Of a DNA stretch of 64,000 nt, positions 24,740 through 33,329 are shown one piece after another. Origin of the DNA: Lentilitoribacter sp039986595 (GTDB taxonomy: Bacteria; Pseudomonadota; Alphaproteobacteria; Rhizobiales; Rhizobiaceae); the NCBI GenBank assembly GCA_039986595.1, contig JBDWQJ010000011.1, forward strand, positions 124,001 through 188,000, given 5' to 3'. Below the pieces are notes generated by a model that was not told the DNA's origin, did no database searches, and worked only from the letters and a program-made list of their open reading frames with translations. Every line of letters begins with the position of its first letter. Within the stretch, counting starts at the first letter, position 1. The position numbers and the translations under genes were made by a program.

Positions 24740-25051
24740 ATGCAAGATTACAAAGCATCGCTAAAACGTAAAACTCAACTTTCCACTAGGATGCCTGCAT
24801 TGCTGACCAAAATTCTAACCATTGTGCTTGGCCTTGCGCTTTTGGTGATGTTCATTTTTTTTGAGCGTCGCTTTAATGCGATCTTTAAAGGGCGTAGCCG
24901 CAAGTTTTATATTGGTTTGGCAGCAACGGGTGTGGCGTGTCTTGCAATTCTTTACACCGTCGATTTTCTCTATGTGCTGATTGGCTTAACAGTGCTGATT
25001 GGGTTTATTGCGATTGCGCCATGGTTGGCGGAGAAATGGGCAAACCGATAA
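24740..25051 (+). CDS. Small inner-membrane protein of unknown function
   Basis: 103 residues from ATG 24740, or 86 if the ATG at 24791 is used; neither has a strong ribosome site. Three hydrophobic segments are visible (ILTIVLGLALLVMFIFF, FYIGLAATGVACLAILY, LYVLIGLTVLIGFIAIAPWLA), joined by a basic loop (FKGRSRKF). It precedes the EEP-family gene by 28 bases and may be co-transcribed with it. Confidence 0.55.
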   Translation: MQDYKASLKRKTQLSTRMPALLTKILTIVLGLALLVMFIFFERRFNAIFKGRSRKFYIGLAATGVACLAILYTVDFLYVLIGLTVLIGFIAIAPWLAEKWANR

Positions 25052-25079
25052 TTGTGGTTTTTCAAATAAGGGCATTATT

Positions 25080-25880
25080 ATGAAAATTATGTGCTTAAAT
25101 GGATGGGGCGGTAAACTGCATGAAGCGTTCCTGCCGTATATCGCAACATCAGCACCGGATGTGTTGTGTTTGCAAGAAGTTGTTCATAGCCCTTTAAGCG
25201 ATAAAGACTGGCTAACCTATCGTGATGGAGATCATATTCTCCCCCAACGCGCTAATTTTTTCCGCGATGTTTGCCAGGCTTTACCAGATCATGTGGCGAC
25301 TTTTTGCCCCGCTGCGCAAGGGATATTATGGGATGATGAAAAATCCGTCCCATCACAATGGGGTTTGGCGACTTTTGTGCACAAATCACACCCAATCATC
25401 GCTCAGGCGCAAGGATTTGTGCATAAATCTTATGGCTCTGATGGCTATGGCGAGCACCCAAGATCTCGCAGCGCGCATGCCGTTCGCATTTATGATTATA
25501 GCGCTGATCAGCCAATTAGCATCACACATATGCATGGGTTGCGCGATTTAAGAGGAAAGATGGATACGCCAGAGCGTAAAACCCAAGCGCACAATCTTTT
25601 AAAACTATCCAATCAAGTGACTGAACCAAATGATCCTGCCGTGATTTGTGGTGACTTTAATGTAGAGCCAGACAGCGAGACATTAAACATTCTGCGAGAC
25701 AACGGTATGACCGAACTGGTCACCGATCGTGGTTTTCACAGTACACGTAATTCTTATTACAAGAAGCCGGGAAAATTTGCTGATTATATGTTGGTCAATC
25801 AAACAAACGCTGTGAAAAACTTTGAGGTTGTTTACGATCCCGAAGTCTCCGATCACTGTCCTCTTGTTCTAAAGGTTTAA
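25080..25880 (+). CDS. Endonuclease/exonuclease/phosphatase (EEP) family protein
   Basis: 266 residues from the ATG at 25080, preceded by AAGGG. Conserved EEP motifs are MCLNGWGG, DVLCLQEVVHS (catalytic Glu), HMHGLRD, VICGDFNVEPDSETL (GDFN) and the terminal VSDHCPLVLKV (SDH). These make a Mg-dependent phosphodiesterase centre as in exonuclease III, DNase I and sphingomyelinases. There is no signal peptide, so it acts in the cytoplasm. Its end overlaps the convergent MFS gene by four bases. Confidence 0.9.
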   Translation: MKIMCLNGWGGKLHEAFLPYIATSAPDVLCLQEVVHSPLSDKDWLTYRDGDHILPQRANFFRDVCQALPDHVATFCPAAQGILWDDEKSVPSQWGLATFVHKSHPIIAQAQGFVHKSYGSDGYGEHPRSRSAHAVRIYDYSADQPISITHMHGLRDLRGKMDTPERKTQAHNLLKLSNQVTEPNDPAVICGDFNVEPDSETLNILRDNGMTELVTDRGFHSTRNSYYKKPGKFADYMLVNQTNAVKNFEVVYDPEVSDHCPLVLKV

Positions 25881-27280
25881 CCCTCACGTTTGAAAGGCTT
25901 TAGAATTAGCCATAGCACTAGGATGCTTAAAACCAAAACACTTGCAAAGATGAAAGTTCCTACCATTGCTTTGGAAATCCTATCCGCTTCTGTTACAACG
26001 CCCTCATCGGTGTTTGCGATAAACCAGAATATGGGACTGGTGATGCTCGCGCCCAAAATAAAACCAAAATTGCGACTTAAGTTCAATAAACCTGAGGTAA
26101 CGCCTTGGTTCTTATCCAAAGTACCTTCCATCACCGATGTGTTCAGCGCTGCGAGAAAGATCTGGTAACTGGGCGCTAACAGCATAAAGGCCAATATAAA
26201 GCCGCCTAACGAAAATAAATACGGAAGGGTTGCCATTGCCATGGTTGAAAAGATCATGCCGATAAGTCCTAAAAGGACTGTGCGGTGCGCGCCCAATTTT
26301 TCAGTCAATCGTCCCGCCGGCATTCCGCTGAGCGCGGATGTTATCGGACCTAAAGACATGGCTAAGCCCATTTGAGCGGTTGTTAATCCCAATCCTAACG
26401 TTAAAAAATACGGTCCGACAATCAGCATGCCCATCATAATCATCGACACTGTTGCATTCATCACAAAGCTAATGCGCAAATGTTGAGACTTAATCAGCGC
26501 AAGCGGTATCAGCGGGTCACGCGCACGCTTTTCGATCATCCAGAATAAAAATACCAGCAGAAGCGTGATAGCACCAAGAAGCAATGCGCCAACATCAATT
26601 CCATCTTTAAGATCAGACATCAATAGCACAAAAGCTGCCAATAAAACCGCAAGCGTAGCTGCTCCAGCATAATCAATCCTATTATGACCGCTCAAACGCT
26701 TGCCACGGATTGAAAACATAAAACAAAGGAAAATTGCAATCACAGTTAGTGGCACTTGAAAGAGAAACACCGTTCGCCAATCAAAATGGCTGGTAATCAT
26801 CCCGGCCAGTGCAGGACCAGAAGCTGTACCGATTGCTGACATTGTACCCATCACCCCCATCCATCGCCCGGTTTGGTTTTGTGGTGCAAATTCGCGCACC
26901 TGCGCAAGCGGCATTGCCATCATAGCTGCAGCACCCGCTCCTTGCGCTAATCTGCTGATAATCAGATGCGACAGTGTTGTAGAAAAATATGCGACTAACA
27001 CTCCGAATAGAAATAGTAAAAGTCCAGCTATGAGAATTGTGCGTTTGCCGAAAATATCGCCCGCTCGACCTGCAGGCACAATCAACGCCGTCACCGCTAA
27101 AATATAAGCGGAAACCACAAGGCTAGGATCCAATTGCGAACCGATAAATTCTTGCAACAATTGAGGCAGAACCACCGCAACTGAACTAATTCCAAATGCA
27201 GCTAATATGATTGAGATACTTGGCCCGATAAGAGCTTTTGGTGAGTTTTGTTTTCCGTTTAATACGTTATTTATTTCCAT
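25877..27280 (-). CDS. MFS drug-efflux-type transporter (DHA2/EmrB-like, 14 TM)
   Basis: 467 residues with about fourteen membrane helices. Motif A is GRAGDIFGKRTILIAGLLLF and motif C-like sequence is GMAIGTASGPALAG-type (MGTMSAIGTASGPALAGMI). This fits proton-driven drug exporters of the EmrB/QacA group. A MerR regulator is divergent, with a dyad in a 19-base promoter spacer between them, which suggests induction of this pump by a toxic compound. Confidence 0.88.
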   Translation of the reverse strand: MEINNVLNGKQNSPKALIGPSISIILAAFGISSVAVVLPQLLQEFIGSQLDPSLVVSAYILAVTALIVPAGRAGDIFGKRTILIAGLLLFLFGVLVAYFSTTLSHLIISRLAQGAGAAAMMAMPLAQVREFAPQNQTGRWMGVMGTMSAIGTASGPALAGMITSHFDWRTVFLFQVPLTVIAIFLCFMFSIRGKRLSGHNRIDYAGAATLAVLLAAFVLLMSDLKDGIDVGALLLGAITLLLVFLFWMIEKRARDPLIPLALIKSQHLRISFVMNATVSMIMMGMLIVGPYFLTLGLGLTTAQMGLAMSLGPITSALSGMPAGRLTEKLGAHRTVLLGLIGMIFSTMAMATLPYLFSLGGFILAFMLLAPSYQIFLAALNTSVMEGTLDKNQGVTSGLLNLSRNFGFILGASITSPIFWFIANTDEGVVTEADRISKAMVGTFIFASVLVLSILVLWLILKPFKREG

Positions 27281-27319
27281 ATGTGCACCCTATTGCATCC
27301 GCTAAAAGAACGGCCTACA

Positions 27320-27339
27320 ACTTGAAGTTAAGTTCAAGT
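27320..27339. promoter_or_regulatory. MerR-type operator between MFS and MerR genes
   Basis: ACTTGAA and TTCAAGT are perfect seven-base arms around GTTAAG. Read towards the MFS gene, TTGACT is followed by 19 bases containing the dyad and then TAGGCC, the over-long spacer typical of MerR-controlled promoters. The dyad is seen directly; the -10 assignment is weak. Confidence 0.65.
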
Positions 27340-27352
27340 CAAGGGTATAATT

Positions 27353-27757
27353 ATGGAAAAACTGATGGATATTGCTGAGGTCGCACAAAAATCGGGCGTT
27401 AGTACGTCTGGACTTCGATATTATGAAAAGAGAAAGCTGATTTGTGCTGTCTCACGCAATGGATTGCGTCGCCAATACGAGCCTGACGTTATACAAGAAC
27501 TTGCATTAATCACTCTGGCAAAATCAGCAGGTTTTACGCTTAATGAAATTGGTGCATTGCTACAGCGCCCGGTAACGAAATCGCTTCCGCGCAACACACT
27601 CATACAAAAAGCACGAGATTTAGAGGAACAAGCAGAACGCTTACAAAACCTTTCACGCATGCTACACCATGTGGCGAACTGCCCGCATGAAAGCCATTTT
27701 GATTGCACACGTTTTAACAAGCTTTTGAAAGTCGCAACGCGAGTGGCTAATGATTGA
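27353..27757 (+). CDS. MerR-family transcription regulator
   Basis: 134 residues. The N-terminal winged helix is MDIAEVAQKSGVSTSGLRYY with EKRKLI and RRQYEPDVIQELALI. A long dimerisation helix follows (KARDLEEQAERLQNLSRML). The C-terminus has Cys and His residues (ANCPHESHFDCTRF) that may form a metal- or redox-sensing site, as in several MerR relatives. It is divergent from the efflux pump at 25877-27280, its likely target. Confidence 0.88.
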   Translation: MEKLMDIAEVAQKSGVSTSGLRYYEKRKLICAVSRNGLRRQYEPDVIQELALITLAKSAGFTLNEIGALLQRPVTKSLPRNTLIQKARDLEEQAERLQNLSRMLHHVANCPHESHFDCTRFNKLLKVATRVAND

Positions 27758-27894
27758 TTTGGGGTGGGTGCTGTTGACTAAACGTTATGACTTAAACTCC
27801 TAAATTCAGTCCTAAGGCATTAAATACACAAATTGTGTTACAATGCATTGTTAAAGACATCAAAAAAGGTTATATTAAATTTACTTGGGATCAG

Positions 27895-27976
27895 GTGCCA
27901 AAAGTGCTTTTGTCACTGCGGGGCCCCCCAACACATATTTAAGAGCGTGCCAAAAGTGCCTTCGTCACTGCGGGGC
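27895..27976. repeat. Two 30-bp direct repeats in a gene-free gap
   Basis: A 30-base sequence starting GTGCCAAAAGTGC and ending GTCACTGCGGGGC occurs at 27895-27924 and again at 27947-27976 with 28 of 30 bases identical. The copies are 52 bases apart start to start. The second copy is part of the terminator that follows. The origin is unknown; duplication of a terminator/attenuator segment is one possibility. Confidence 0.7.
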
Positions 27977-27990
27977 GCTTTTTCTTTTTT
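27941..27990 (+). terminator. Probable intrinsic terminator
   Basis: AAGAGCG pairs with CGCTTTT around the second 30-base repeat, which itself can pair AGTG with CACT; TTTTTCTTTTTT follows. It would end transcripts coming from the MerR gene or from a small RNA in the 230-base gap. Confidence 0.55.
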
Positions 27991-28468
27991 AGCTTCTATC
28001 TTCAAATTTATGGATTAAATCTGGGATATAGTCTATTTTTCCCTTAGCGCTTTTTTCCAGAAGCGATGAACAATTGTTCGTCGATGATGGTGAAATCACA
28101 CCTCCAAACTTGTCATCTTGTTTCAGGCGCTCCACAAGGTCGTAGAAATCACCATCACTTGTCACCAAATGCGCTTTTTCTATTTCACCAAGATGATCCA
28201 TCACCCATATTGTAAGGCAAATGTCGACGTTAGACTTTATCTTACCTAATCGTTTGTCCACATCTCGAAACACGAGATCAAAACCACATTTTCTTAGATA
28301 AGCATAATGATCTTGTTGGCTTTCCATAAACCCGAAATACATGATCGCACATGAGATATCATATTTGCGCTCCAGCCACAGTCGAAAACGCTTATAATCG
28401 ATCTTTTTATCAATCGCTTCTACTGATTTTTTTAAATTCTGACTGTCGATAAACGCATACTTTTGCAT
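27989..28468 (-). CDS. NYN-domain (PIN-like) protein
   Basis: 159 residues from the ATG at 28468. The fold shows the four acidic positions of NYN nucleases: YAFIDSQNLKKSVEAI (Asp and Asn near the N-terminus), DVDKRLGKIKSNVDICLTIWV (second Asp), and HLVTSDGDFYDLVERLKQ (SDGDF). NYN domains resemble PIN RNases and act in RNA processing, or in some cases in defence. The domain is nearly complete with no extra regions, and no toxin-antitoxin partner is adjacent. Confidence 0.85.
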   Translation of the reverse strand: MQKYAFIDSQNLKKSVEAIDKKIDYKRFRLWLERKYDISCAIMYFGFMESQQDHYAYLRKCGFDLVFRDVDKRLGKIKSNVDICLTIWVMDHLGEIEKAHLVTSDGDFYDLVERLKQDDKFGGVISPSSTNNCSSLLEKSAKGKIDYIPDLIHKFEDRS

Positions 28469-28547
28469 GTAAATTATTATACATATTCGTGTAAAAGCTG
28501 CAATAAATCCCATTCAAATTATTTATGCATCTCAACCGATGTTTTTA

Positions 28548-29162
28548 CTAATCGCCCTTCTTGCGGGCATCGCGGCCAAAGCGCGGCGGCTCTATTTTGC
28601 GTTTTTTCTCTTCGGTAACCTGTTTAGGTGGTTCAGGGGTTTCAGCTTTTGGTTTGCGATCAGCCCAAGGCCCTTCTGGTGCCTTTTCCTCACGCGGCGC
28701 ATTCCGCTCTTCTGTGCGGCTCTCACTTGTGCGCTCATTGTTTCCGCGGAACATGTCGCCATTATTACGCGCTTCGTTTTGCGCATCGATATCATTGTAA
28801 TATGTTTGCTCACCCGCATAACCACCCAATGGATCATCACCATACTGGTTTGGTCCAACTGTGCCGCGTTTTGTCAGCCAAAACAGCGCCAAAACAAGAC
28901 CAAGCAATGGGATGATAAATGCCAACATCCACCAACCTGTCCGGTTCGTGTCATGTAAACGCCGCACGCCAACTGAGATAGCCGGAACAATCAAAGCAAG
29001 CGTAATTAAAACGGAAATCAACCCATCACCAAATAACGCCGTTGCAGCTATATTTACGATTAAGTTGAATAGAAAAAACCACCAATATTCTGATCGTTGC
29101 GCACGACCATTAATATCTGCAAACTTTTTAAAACAGGTGGAAATTGCTTGTCCGAAATCCAT
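28548..29162 (-). CDS. DUF805 membrane protein with disordered tail
   Basis: 204 residues from the ATG at 29162 (GAGGGG upstream). The first 110 residues have the DUF805 pattern: FKKFADINGRAQRSEYWWFF, IVPAISVGVRRLHDTNRTGWW and IPLLGLVLALFWLTKRGT, with four membrane helices. Residues about 125-204 are charged and low-complexity (SESRTEERNAPREEKAPEGP and similar), probably disordered in the cytoplasm. The tail is longer than usual for the family. Confidence 0.88.
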   Translation of the reverse strand: MDFGQAISTCFKKFADINGRAQRSEYWWFFLFNLIVNIAATALFGDGLISVLITLALIVPAISVGVRRLHDTNRTGWWMLAFIIPLLGLVLALFWLTKRGTVGPNQYGDDPLGGYAGEQTYYNDIDAQNEARNNGDMFRGNNERTSESRTEERNAPREEKAPEGPWADRKPKAETPEPPKQVTEEKKRKIEPPRFGRDARKKGD

Positions 29163-29428
29163 TCTTGCGCCCCTCGTATTTTTCAAACTTAATCAGTTTT
29201 CTAAGCTCATGTGTTATTGAACCGATTCAATGCATATTGCACAATTTTGCGCTGCATTTAATTGCAATTTAGGTATCACAACGCCGTTTGACAAGTGATG
29301 GGATAAGTTGCATTCCGCTCGCAATCATTTAGATAGATATCCAGATTTAATTGTAACGGGCCTAGGGTATTTTCATATCTAGCCGCAAGAATTCTGCTTA
29401 TGGGTGGAAATTATTTGAAAGCTTACTG

Positions 29429-29605
29429 ATGACCCAGCCAGAGAAAAAGCAAAAGTTTATCCGTAAAGAATGGGCGCGCTTTCGTGCCTATATCGATAGC
29501 CTACCGCAAAATTGGTTTTTAATCGCAGGCTACATTTTAGTTACCATCGGGTTTTGCGCCGCAATTTACGAATTTGTCTGGCTCGGGATGTTAGGTGGTG
29601 CGTGA
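29429..29605 (+). CDS. Small membrane protein (58 aa)
   Basis: An ATG at 29429 opens a 58-codon frame. The N-terminal 27 residues are basic (EKKQKFIRKEWARFRAYIDS), followed by one hydrophobic helix (FLIAGYILVTIGFCAAIYEFV). The stop is 38 bases before the DUF2161 gene. The ribosome site is weak. No family was recognised, but base composition and hydrophobic pattern fit a real small protein. Confidence 0.5.
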   Translation: MTQPEKKQKFIRKEWARFRAYIDSLPQNWFLIAGYILVTIGFCAAIYEFVWLGMLGGA

Positions 29606-29643
29606 TATAGTTCAGCTCACAGTCTGATTCTAGGATACCCCCT

Positions 29644-30411
29644 TTGCCGAAACAACCATCGAAAAAAACACCAAAACCGTCAGCCGCAAAGCCGAAAGAA
29701 ACAGAACTTTATGCACCTATCAAAGCGCTGCTTGAGGGGCAAGGTTATGAGGTGAAGGGCGAAATCGGTAAGGCTGATGTAGTTGGCGTGCGGTTTGGGG
29801 AAGATGGCAAAGAAGAAGATCCCGTTATCGTTGAATTAAAAACTGCGTTTTCGCTGTCACTTTTTCATCAGGGCATTGATCGACAGGCACTATCTGATCA
29901 GGTTTATGTGGCCGTGCCACGTGCAACAGGACGCGCATTTTTTAAGTCACTTCAGAACAATAAAAACCTCTGTCGCCGATTAGGCCTGGGGTTAATCACA
30001 GTAAGACTTAAGGATGAATTTGTTGAGGTTCACTTAGACCCAGCAGCATATAAACCCAAGCAATCCAAAGTTAAAAAAACACGGCTTTTACGCGAATTTG
30101 CGCGGCGCGTGGGTGACCCCTCGCAAGGTGGCGCATCGCGACAATCACACATCATAACCGCCTATCGACAAGATGCTTTGCGCTGCCTTAAATACTTATC
30201 CGTCAATGGCCCAACAAAAGCCAGTATCATCGCCAAATCGCTTGGCGTTGAGAAAGCACGAAACATCATGGCAGATGACCACTATGGTTGGTTTGAACGC
30301 GCTCCAACTGAGATAAAAGGTATTTATCAAATCACGCCAAAAGGCGAAGCCGCATGCGATGAATTTAAGCCTGCATTAGATGATATTTCACTCACGATAT
30401 CAATGGATTAA
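29644..30411 (+). CDS. DUF2161 putative PD-(D/E)XK phosphodiesterase
   Basis: 255 residues starting at TTG after AGGATA. Residues about 20-130 carry the DUF2161 core: LYAPIKALLEGQGYEVKGEI, KADVVGVRFGEDGK, then IVELKTAFSLSLFHQGIDRQ, where D and ExK form a PD-(D/E)XK-like centre. The C-terminal 90 residues contain a winged-helix-like region (SIIAKSLGVEKARNIMADDH, YGWFERAPTEIKGIYQITPK). A nuclease acting on DNA is the usual suggestion for the family; it is not shown. Confidence 0.85.
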   Translation: MPKQPSKKTPKPSAAKPKETELYAPIKALLEGQGYEVKGEIGKADVVGVRFGEDGKEEDPVIVELKTAFSLSLFHQGIDRQALSDQVYVAVPRATGRAFFKSLQNNKNLCRRLGLGLITVRLKDEFVEVHLDPAAYKPKQSKVKKTRLLREFARRVGDPSQGGASRQSHIITAYRQDALRCLKYLSVNGPTKASIIAKSLGVEKARNIMADDHYGWFERAPTEIKGIYQITPKGEAACDEFKPALDDISLTISMD

Positions 30412-30506
30412 TTTATACATTTGAAGATCTGATTCATACGTTTGATAATTTGATTCAATTGAGATTTCACCGCTTTTTCACAATACCGATCGATGTGACT
30501 TTTAAG

Positions 30507-30953
30507 ATGCAAGAAACAAACACAATGACCCCAAACATCCGCCCAATTACCTCCCTTCAGACCTATGCCATTCGCAAAGCCATCTTATGGCCCAATGGTC
30601 CTGAACATATGATTGTGATTGATGAAGATGATCTGCCCACAACACAGCATTTGGGCCTTTATGATGGTAATTTTCATTTCGGAGTTATTTCACTTTTTAC
30701 CACTGATGATGGTCGCATGCAGTTTCGTAAATTTGCGCTTTTAGAAAATTATCAAGGTAAAGGTGCTGGCTCGATATTATTAAGCCATGTGATTGATTTG
30801 GCAAAGGCGCAAGATATCTCTCAATTATGGTGCAACGCACGTGTTGATGCAGCTCCGTTTTATCAACGTTTTGGATTTTCCTTTGAAGCTAAGAGTTTCT
30901 TTAAATCCGATGTCGAATACAAGATCGCCTATCGAAATTTCTCCAAAACTTAG
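30507..30953 (+). CDS. GNAT-family N-acetyltransferase
   Basis: 149 residues from the ATG at 30507; another ATG at 30525 is equally good, and neither has a clear ribosome site. The acetyl-CoA motif A is FRKFALLENYQGKGAGSILL, followed by the helix SHVIDLAKAQDISQLWCNAR and the motif B part AAPFYQRFGFSFEAKSFF. This looks like the ElaA/YjdJ-like group. The substrate is unknown. Confidence 0.88.
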   Translation: MQETNTMTPNIRPITSLQTYAIRKAILWPNGPEHMIVIDEDDLPTTQHLGLYDGNFHFGVISLFTTDDGRMQFRKFALLENYQGKGAGSILLSHVIDLAKAQDISQLWCNARVDAAPFYQRFGFSFEAKSFFKSDVEYKIAYRNFSKT

Positions 30954-31050
30954 CAGAAAAATATTTAACTATTCCCGCATAGGTTTCTTGTGGTTTTTAA
31001 TTGTTCACTTTATGTTCTTTAGGAAATTAAGCCTATTTGAGAGATCTAAA

Positions 31051-31365
31051 ATGACATTGAGACTTTTGCCTAACCATGCCCCCCATTCACCAATTCCCGA
31101 TAAAGGTGATGATATCAATTCAACGTTTGATATTGCCGTGGGTGATTGGGCGGATGGCAATGCAATCGATATTGATCAATACCGTCACCAAATGAATATC
31201 TGGCTTGATGAGGTGTTAAGTGGGCTTGTTTTGCACAAAAACGTTGCCCCAGAAGATATTCAGATCGATCAAGCTGAAATCGGTGGCTATCGCTTACCTT
31301 TAGTGCGCGTATTTGGACGCCCACAAGCAATGTTTTGGCCCTATTTAGAAAAACAAGCTGTTTAA
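31051..31365 (+). CDS. Conserved hypothetical protein (104 aa)
   Basis: 104 residues from the ATG at 31051, preceded by GAGAG. The sequence contains DDINSTFDIAVGDWADGNAI, a helix (DIDQYRHQMNIWLDEVLSGL) and a strand-rich end (GGYRLPLVRVFGRPQAMFW). It is soluble and acidic, with no signal peptide. No function is recognised. It is followed by another short unknown gene and a GST on the same strand. Confidence 0.55.
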   Translation: MTLRLLPNHAPHSPIPDKGDDINSTFDIAVGDWADGNAIDIDQYRHQMNIWLDEVLSGLVLHKNVAPEDIQIDQAEIGGYRLPLVRVFGRPQAMFWPYLEKQAV

Positions 31366-31399
31366 CTTAAATTTATCCATTCTTTGGCGGGGGAACGCT

Positions 31400-31654
31400 A
31401 TGATGCAAAGAGGCCGGCGTACAAAACGCGGGGTTATTTCTAATAAAGATGCGGTCATTGATATGCTTGGCACCGGTCGACTTGCAGCAATTCAGGTGTG
31501 CAAGCAAACCGTTGTGACCGGGCCTGATTATGATGCGGCGCGCAAAGTGGTGGAAAGCATAGACCTTTTGATTGGAAACCTGACAGGTGATTATGAAATG
31601 TTTCACACAAAACCATCATCAACGCCCGCTGGCCCGTCTTGCCGCAAGACATGA
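31400..31654 (+). CDS. Hypothetical protein (84 aa)
   Basis: 84 residues from ATG with GGGGGAAC upstream, a strong ribosome site. It has a basic N-terminus (MMQRGRRTKRGVI), then a compact region (KDAVIDMLGTGRLAAIQVCK, ARKVVESIDLLIGNLTGDYE). No family was recognised. It ends 44 bases before the GST gene at 31699 and may share its transcript. Confidence 0.5.
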   Translation: MMQRGRRTKRGVISNKDAVIDMLGTGRLAAIQVCKQTVVTGPDYDAARKVVESIDLLIGNLTGDYEMFHTKPSSTPAGPSCRKT

Positions 31655-31698
31655 TACATGACACAAAACGTCAGGTAATTTTGGAAAATAGAGCAAAA

Positions 31699-32337
31699 AT
31701 GATAGAGTTATACACTTGGACCACGCCAAATGGCCGCAAAATATCCATCGCGCTCGAAGAGATGGGGCTTAATTACAAAACCCATTTAATTGACATCAAT
31801 AAGGGTGATCAACATGCGGAAGGTTTTGTCAAAATAAGTCCAAATCACAAGCTGCCGGTGTTGGTTGACGGTGAGAGTACGATTTTTGAATCTGGTGCTA
31901 TCCTGCTATACCTTGCTGATAAAACCGGACAATTCATACCTGAAAAAAACACACCTGAATATTGGGAGACTGTGTCTTGGTTGATGTGGCAGAAGGCAGC
32001 TTTTGGACCAATTTTAGGCCAAACGCACCACTTTTTGACCTACCACCCGGGTAAATCCCCTTTTGCAGCTGAGCATTTTTCCAACACCACTGCAAAACTA
32101 TATGAGGTGCTTGATCTAAGATTATCAGATCATGAGTTTATCATGGATGAAATCACAATTGCAGATTTTGCCATCTGGCCGTGGGTGGCCCGTTTTGATC
32201 GTCAGAAGATCGATGTTAGCACCTACCCGCATGTTATGCGCTGGTACGAAGCACTGGCAAAACGCGATGGATTTATCAAGGGATATGCAAAACCACTTGA
32301 TGTGGAAGCCATACCGCGGATCAAATTATCGCATTAG
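31699..32337 (+). CDS. Glutathione S-transferase, second paralogue
   Basis: 212 residues from the ATG at 31699. It starts ELYTWTTPNGRKISIALEEM, has SPNHKLPVLVDG and ESGAILLYLADKTG, and the C-terminal cap IADFAIWPWVARFDR. These segments are almost the same as in the gene at 9979, so the two are paralogues within one genome. It probably uses glutathione for reduction or conjugation in the cytoplasm. It ends four bases inside the convergent LysR gene. Confidence 0.92.
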   Translation: MIELYTWTTPNGRKISIALEEMGLNYKTHLIDINKGDQHAEGFVKISPNHKLPVLVDGESTIFESGAILLYLADKTGQFIPEKNTPEYWETVSWLMWQKAAFGPILGQTHHFLTYHPGKSPFAAEHFSNTTAKLYEVLDLRLSDHEFIMDEITIADFAIWPWVARFDRQKIDVSTYPHVMRWYEALAKRDGFIKGYAKPLDVEAIPRIKLSH

Positions 32338-33236
32338 GTGAGCTCAGCACGCAGCCAATTTGCCAGTTTGCGCACATCTGAATTTAATTCACCAGATTTG
32401 GATTTATAAATTGATAGCCCGTCCGCAAATGATAATTCCTGGCTAAACGGACGTACCAAAGTGCCATTATTAAGGTAATTTTCGACCGTGCGCGACCAGC
32501 CTAAACCTATCCCAAGACCAGCAACCGTTGCTTCAATCATCAAGGGGTAACTATCATACAAAACGCCCTTGCGCCCGATTTTATGACGCGTGCCGACACG
32601 TTTAAGCCAGGTATCCCAATCCATCCAGTCTTGAGGATATACCTGATGGTGCAAAAGCTGATAGTCGGCCAAGCGGTCTATCACTGCACCGGGTCCAATT
32701 TTCTCTAAATAGTCAGGACTACAGACCGGAAACACGGCATCACTTGCAGTAAAAACCAATTGCGCCGAGCCAATATCTCGCCCCGTTGTTTGTAATGCTA
32801 AATCATAACGCTCTTCAGCATTGGCTAGCGGATTTTGCGAAACCGTTACGCGAACTGAGATATCTGGGTGCTCTAAATAGAACCGCGATAAACGTGGCAT
32901 TAACCAGTACAACCCCTCACAGAGTTGCGAGCGCAGCACCAGCTCATGCGGCGCGTTAGATTGACGAAGATGATCTGCTTTTTGCGCAATACCACCTAGC
33001 ATCTCACTGATTAACAAACCAAACTCACGACCTGCATCGGTTAAATAAACCGCACGATTTCGACGATCAAATAATGTCACGCCAAGATCATCTTCCAGCG
33101 CTTTGATCTGCTTACTGATAGCAGCTTGTGTGAGCCCCAATTCATTAGCAGCTTTGGTAATGCTTGCATGACGGCTGGCTGCTTCAAATGGCAATAGACT
33201 TGAAAGTGGCGGTAAATTTCGACGTAGATTTTGCAT
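32334..33236 (-). CDS. LysR-family regulator (GcvA-like)
   Basis: 300 residues. The HTH is LLPFEAASRHASITKAANEL with GLTQAAISKQIKALEDDLGV and FDRRNRAVYLTDAGREF, the usual GcvA-like pattern. The effector domain contains EGLYWLMPRLSRFYLEHPDI and MIEATVAGLGIGLGWSRTVE. It is divergent from the DMT exporter at 33330 with about 90 bases between, so control of that exporter is likely. Confidence 0.9.
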   Translation of the reverse strand: MQNLRRNLPPLSSLLPFEAASRHASITKAANELGLTQAAISKQIKALEDDLGVTLFDRRNRAVYLTDAGREFGLLISEMLGGIAQKADHLRQSNAPHELVLRSQLCEGLYWLMPRLSRFYLEHPDISVRVTVSQNPLANAEERYDLALQTTGRDIGSAQLVFTASDAVFPVCSPDYLEKIGPGAVIDRLADYQLLHHQVYPQDWMDWDTWLKRVGTRHKIGRKGVLYDSYPLMIEATVAGLGIGLGWSRTVENYLNNGTLVRPFSQELSFADGLSIYKSKSGELNSDVRKLANWLRAELT

Positions 33237-33329
33237 AACTTTTAGTAATGTTAAATCGATGATTAGTCAATTTACGATGACTTCTTATGATGTTTTATAT
33301 ATCCGTGAATTAATCAAATCGTGGATATC

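Noticed and set aside
28561..28958. Several plus-strand frames opposite the DUF805 gene
   Set aside because: They mirror the charged low-complexity tail and helices of the minus-strand gene, which has a clear family pattern.
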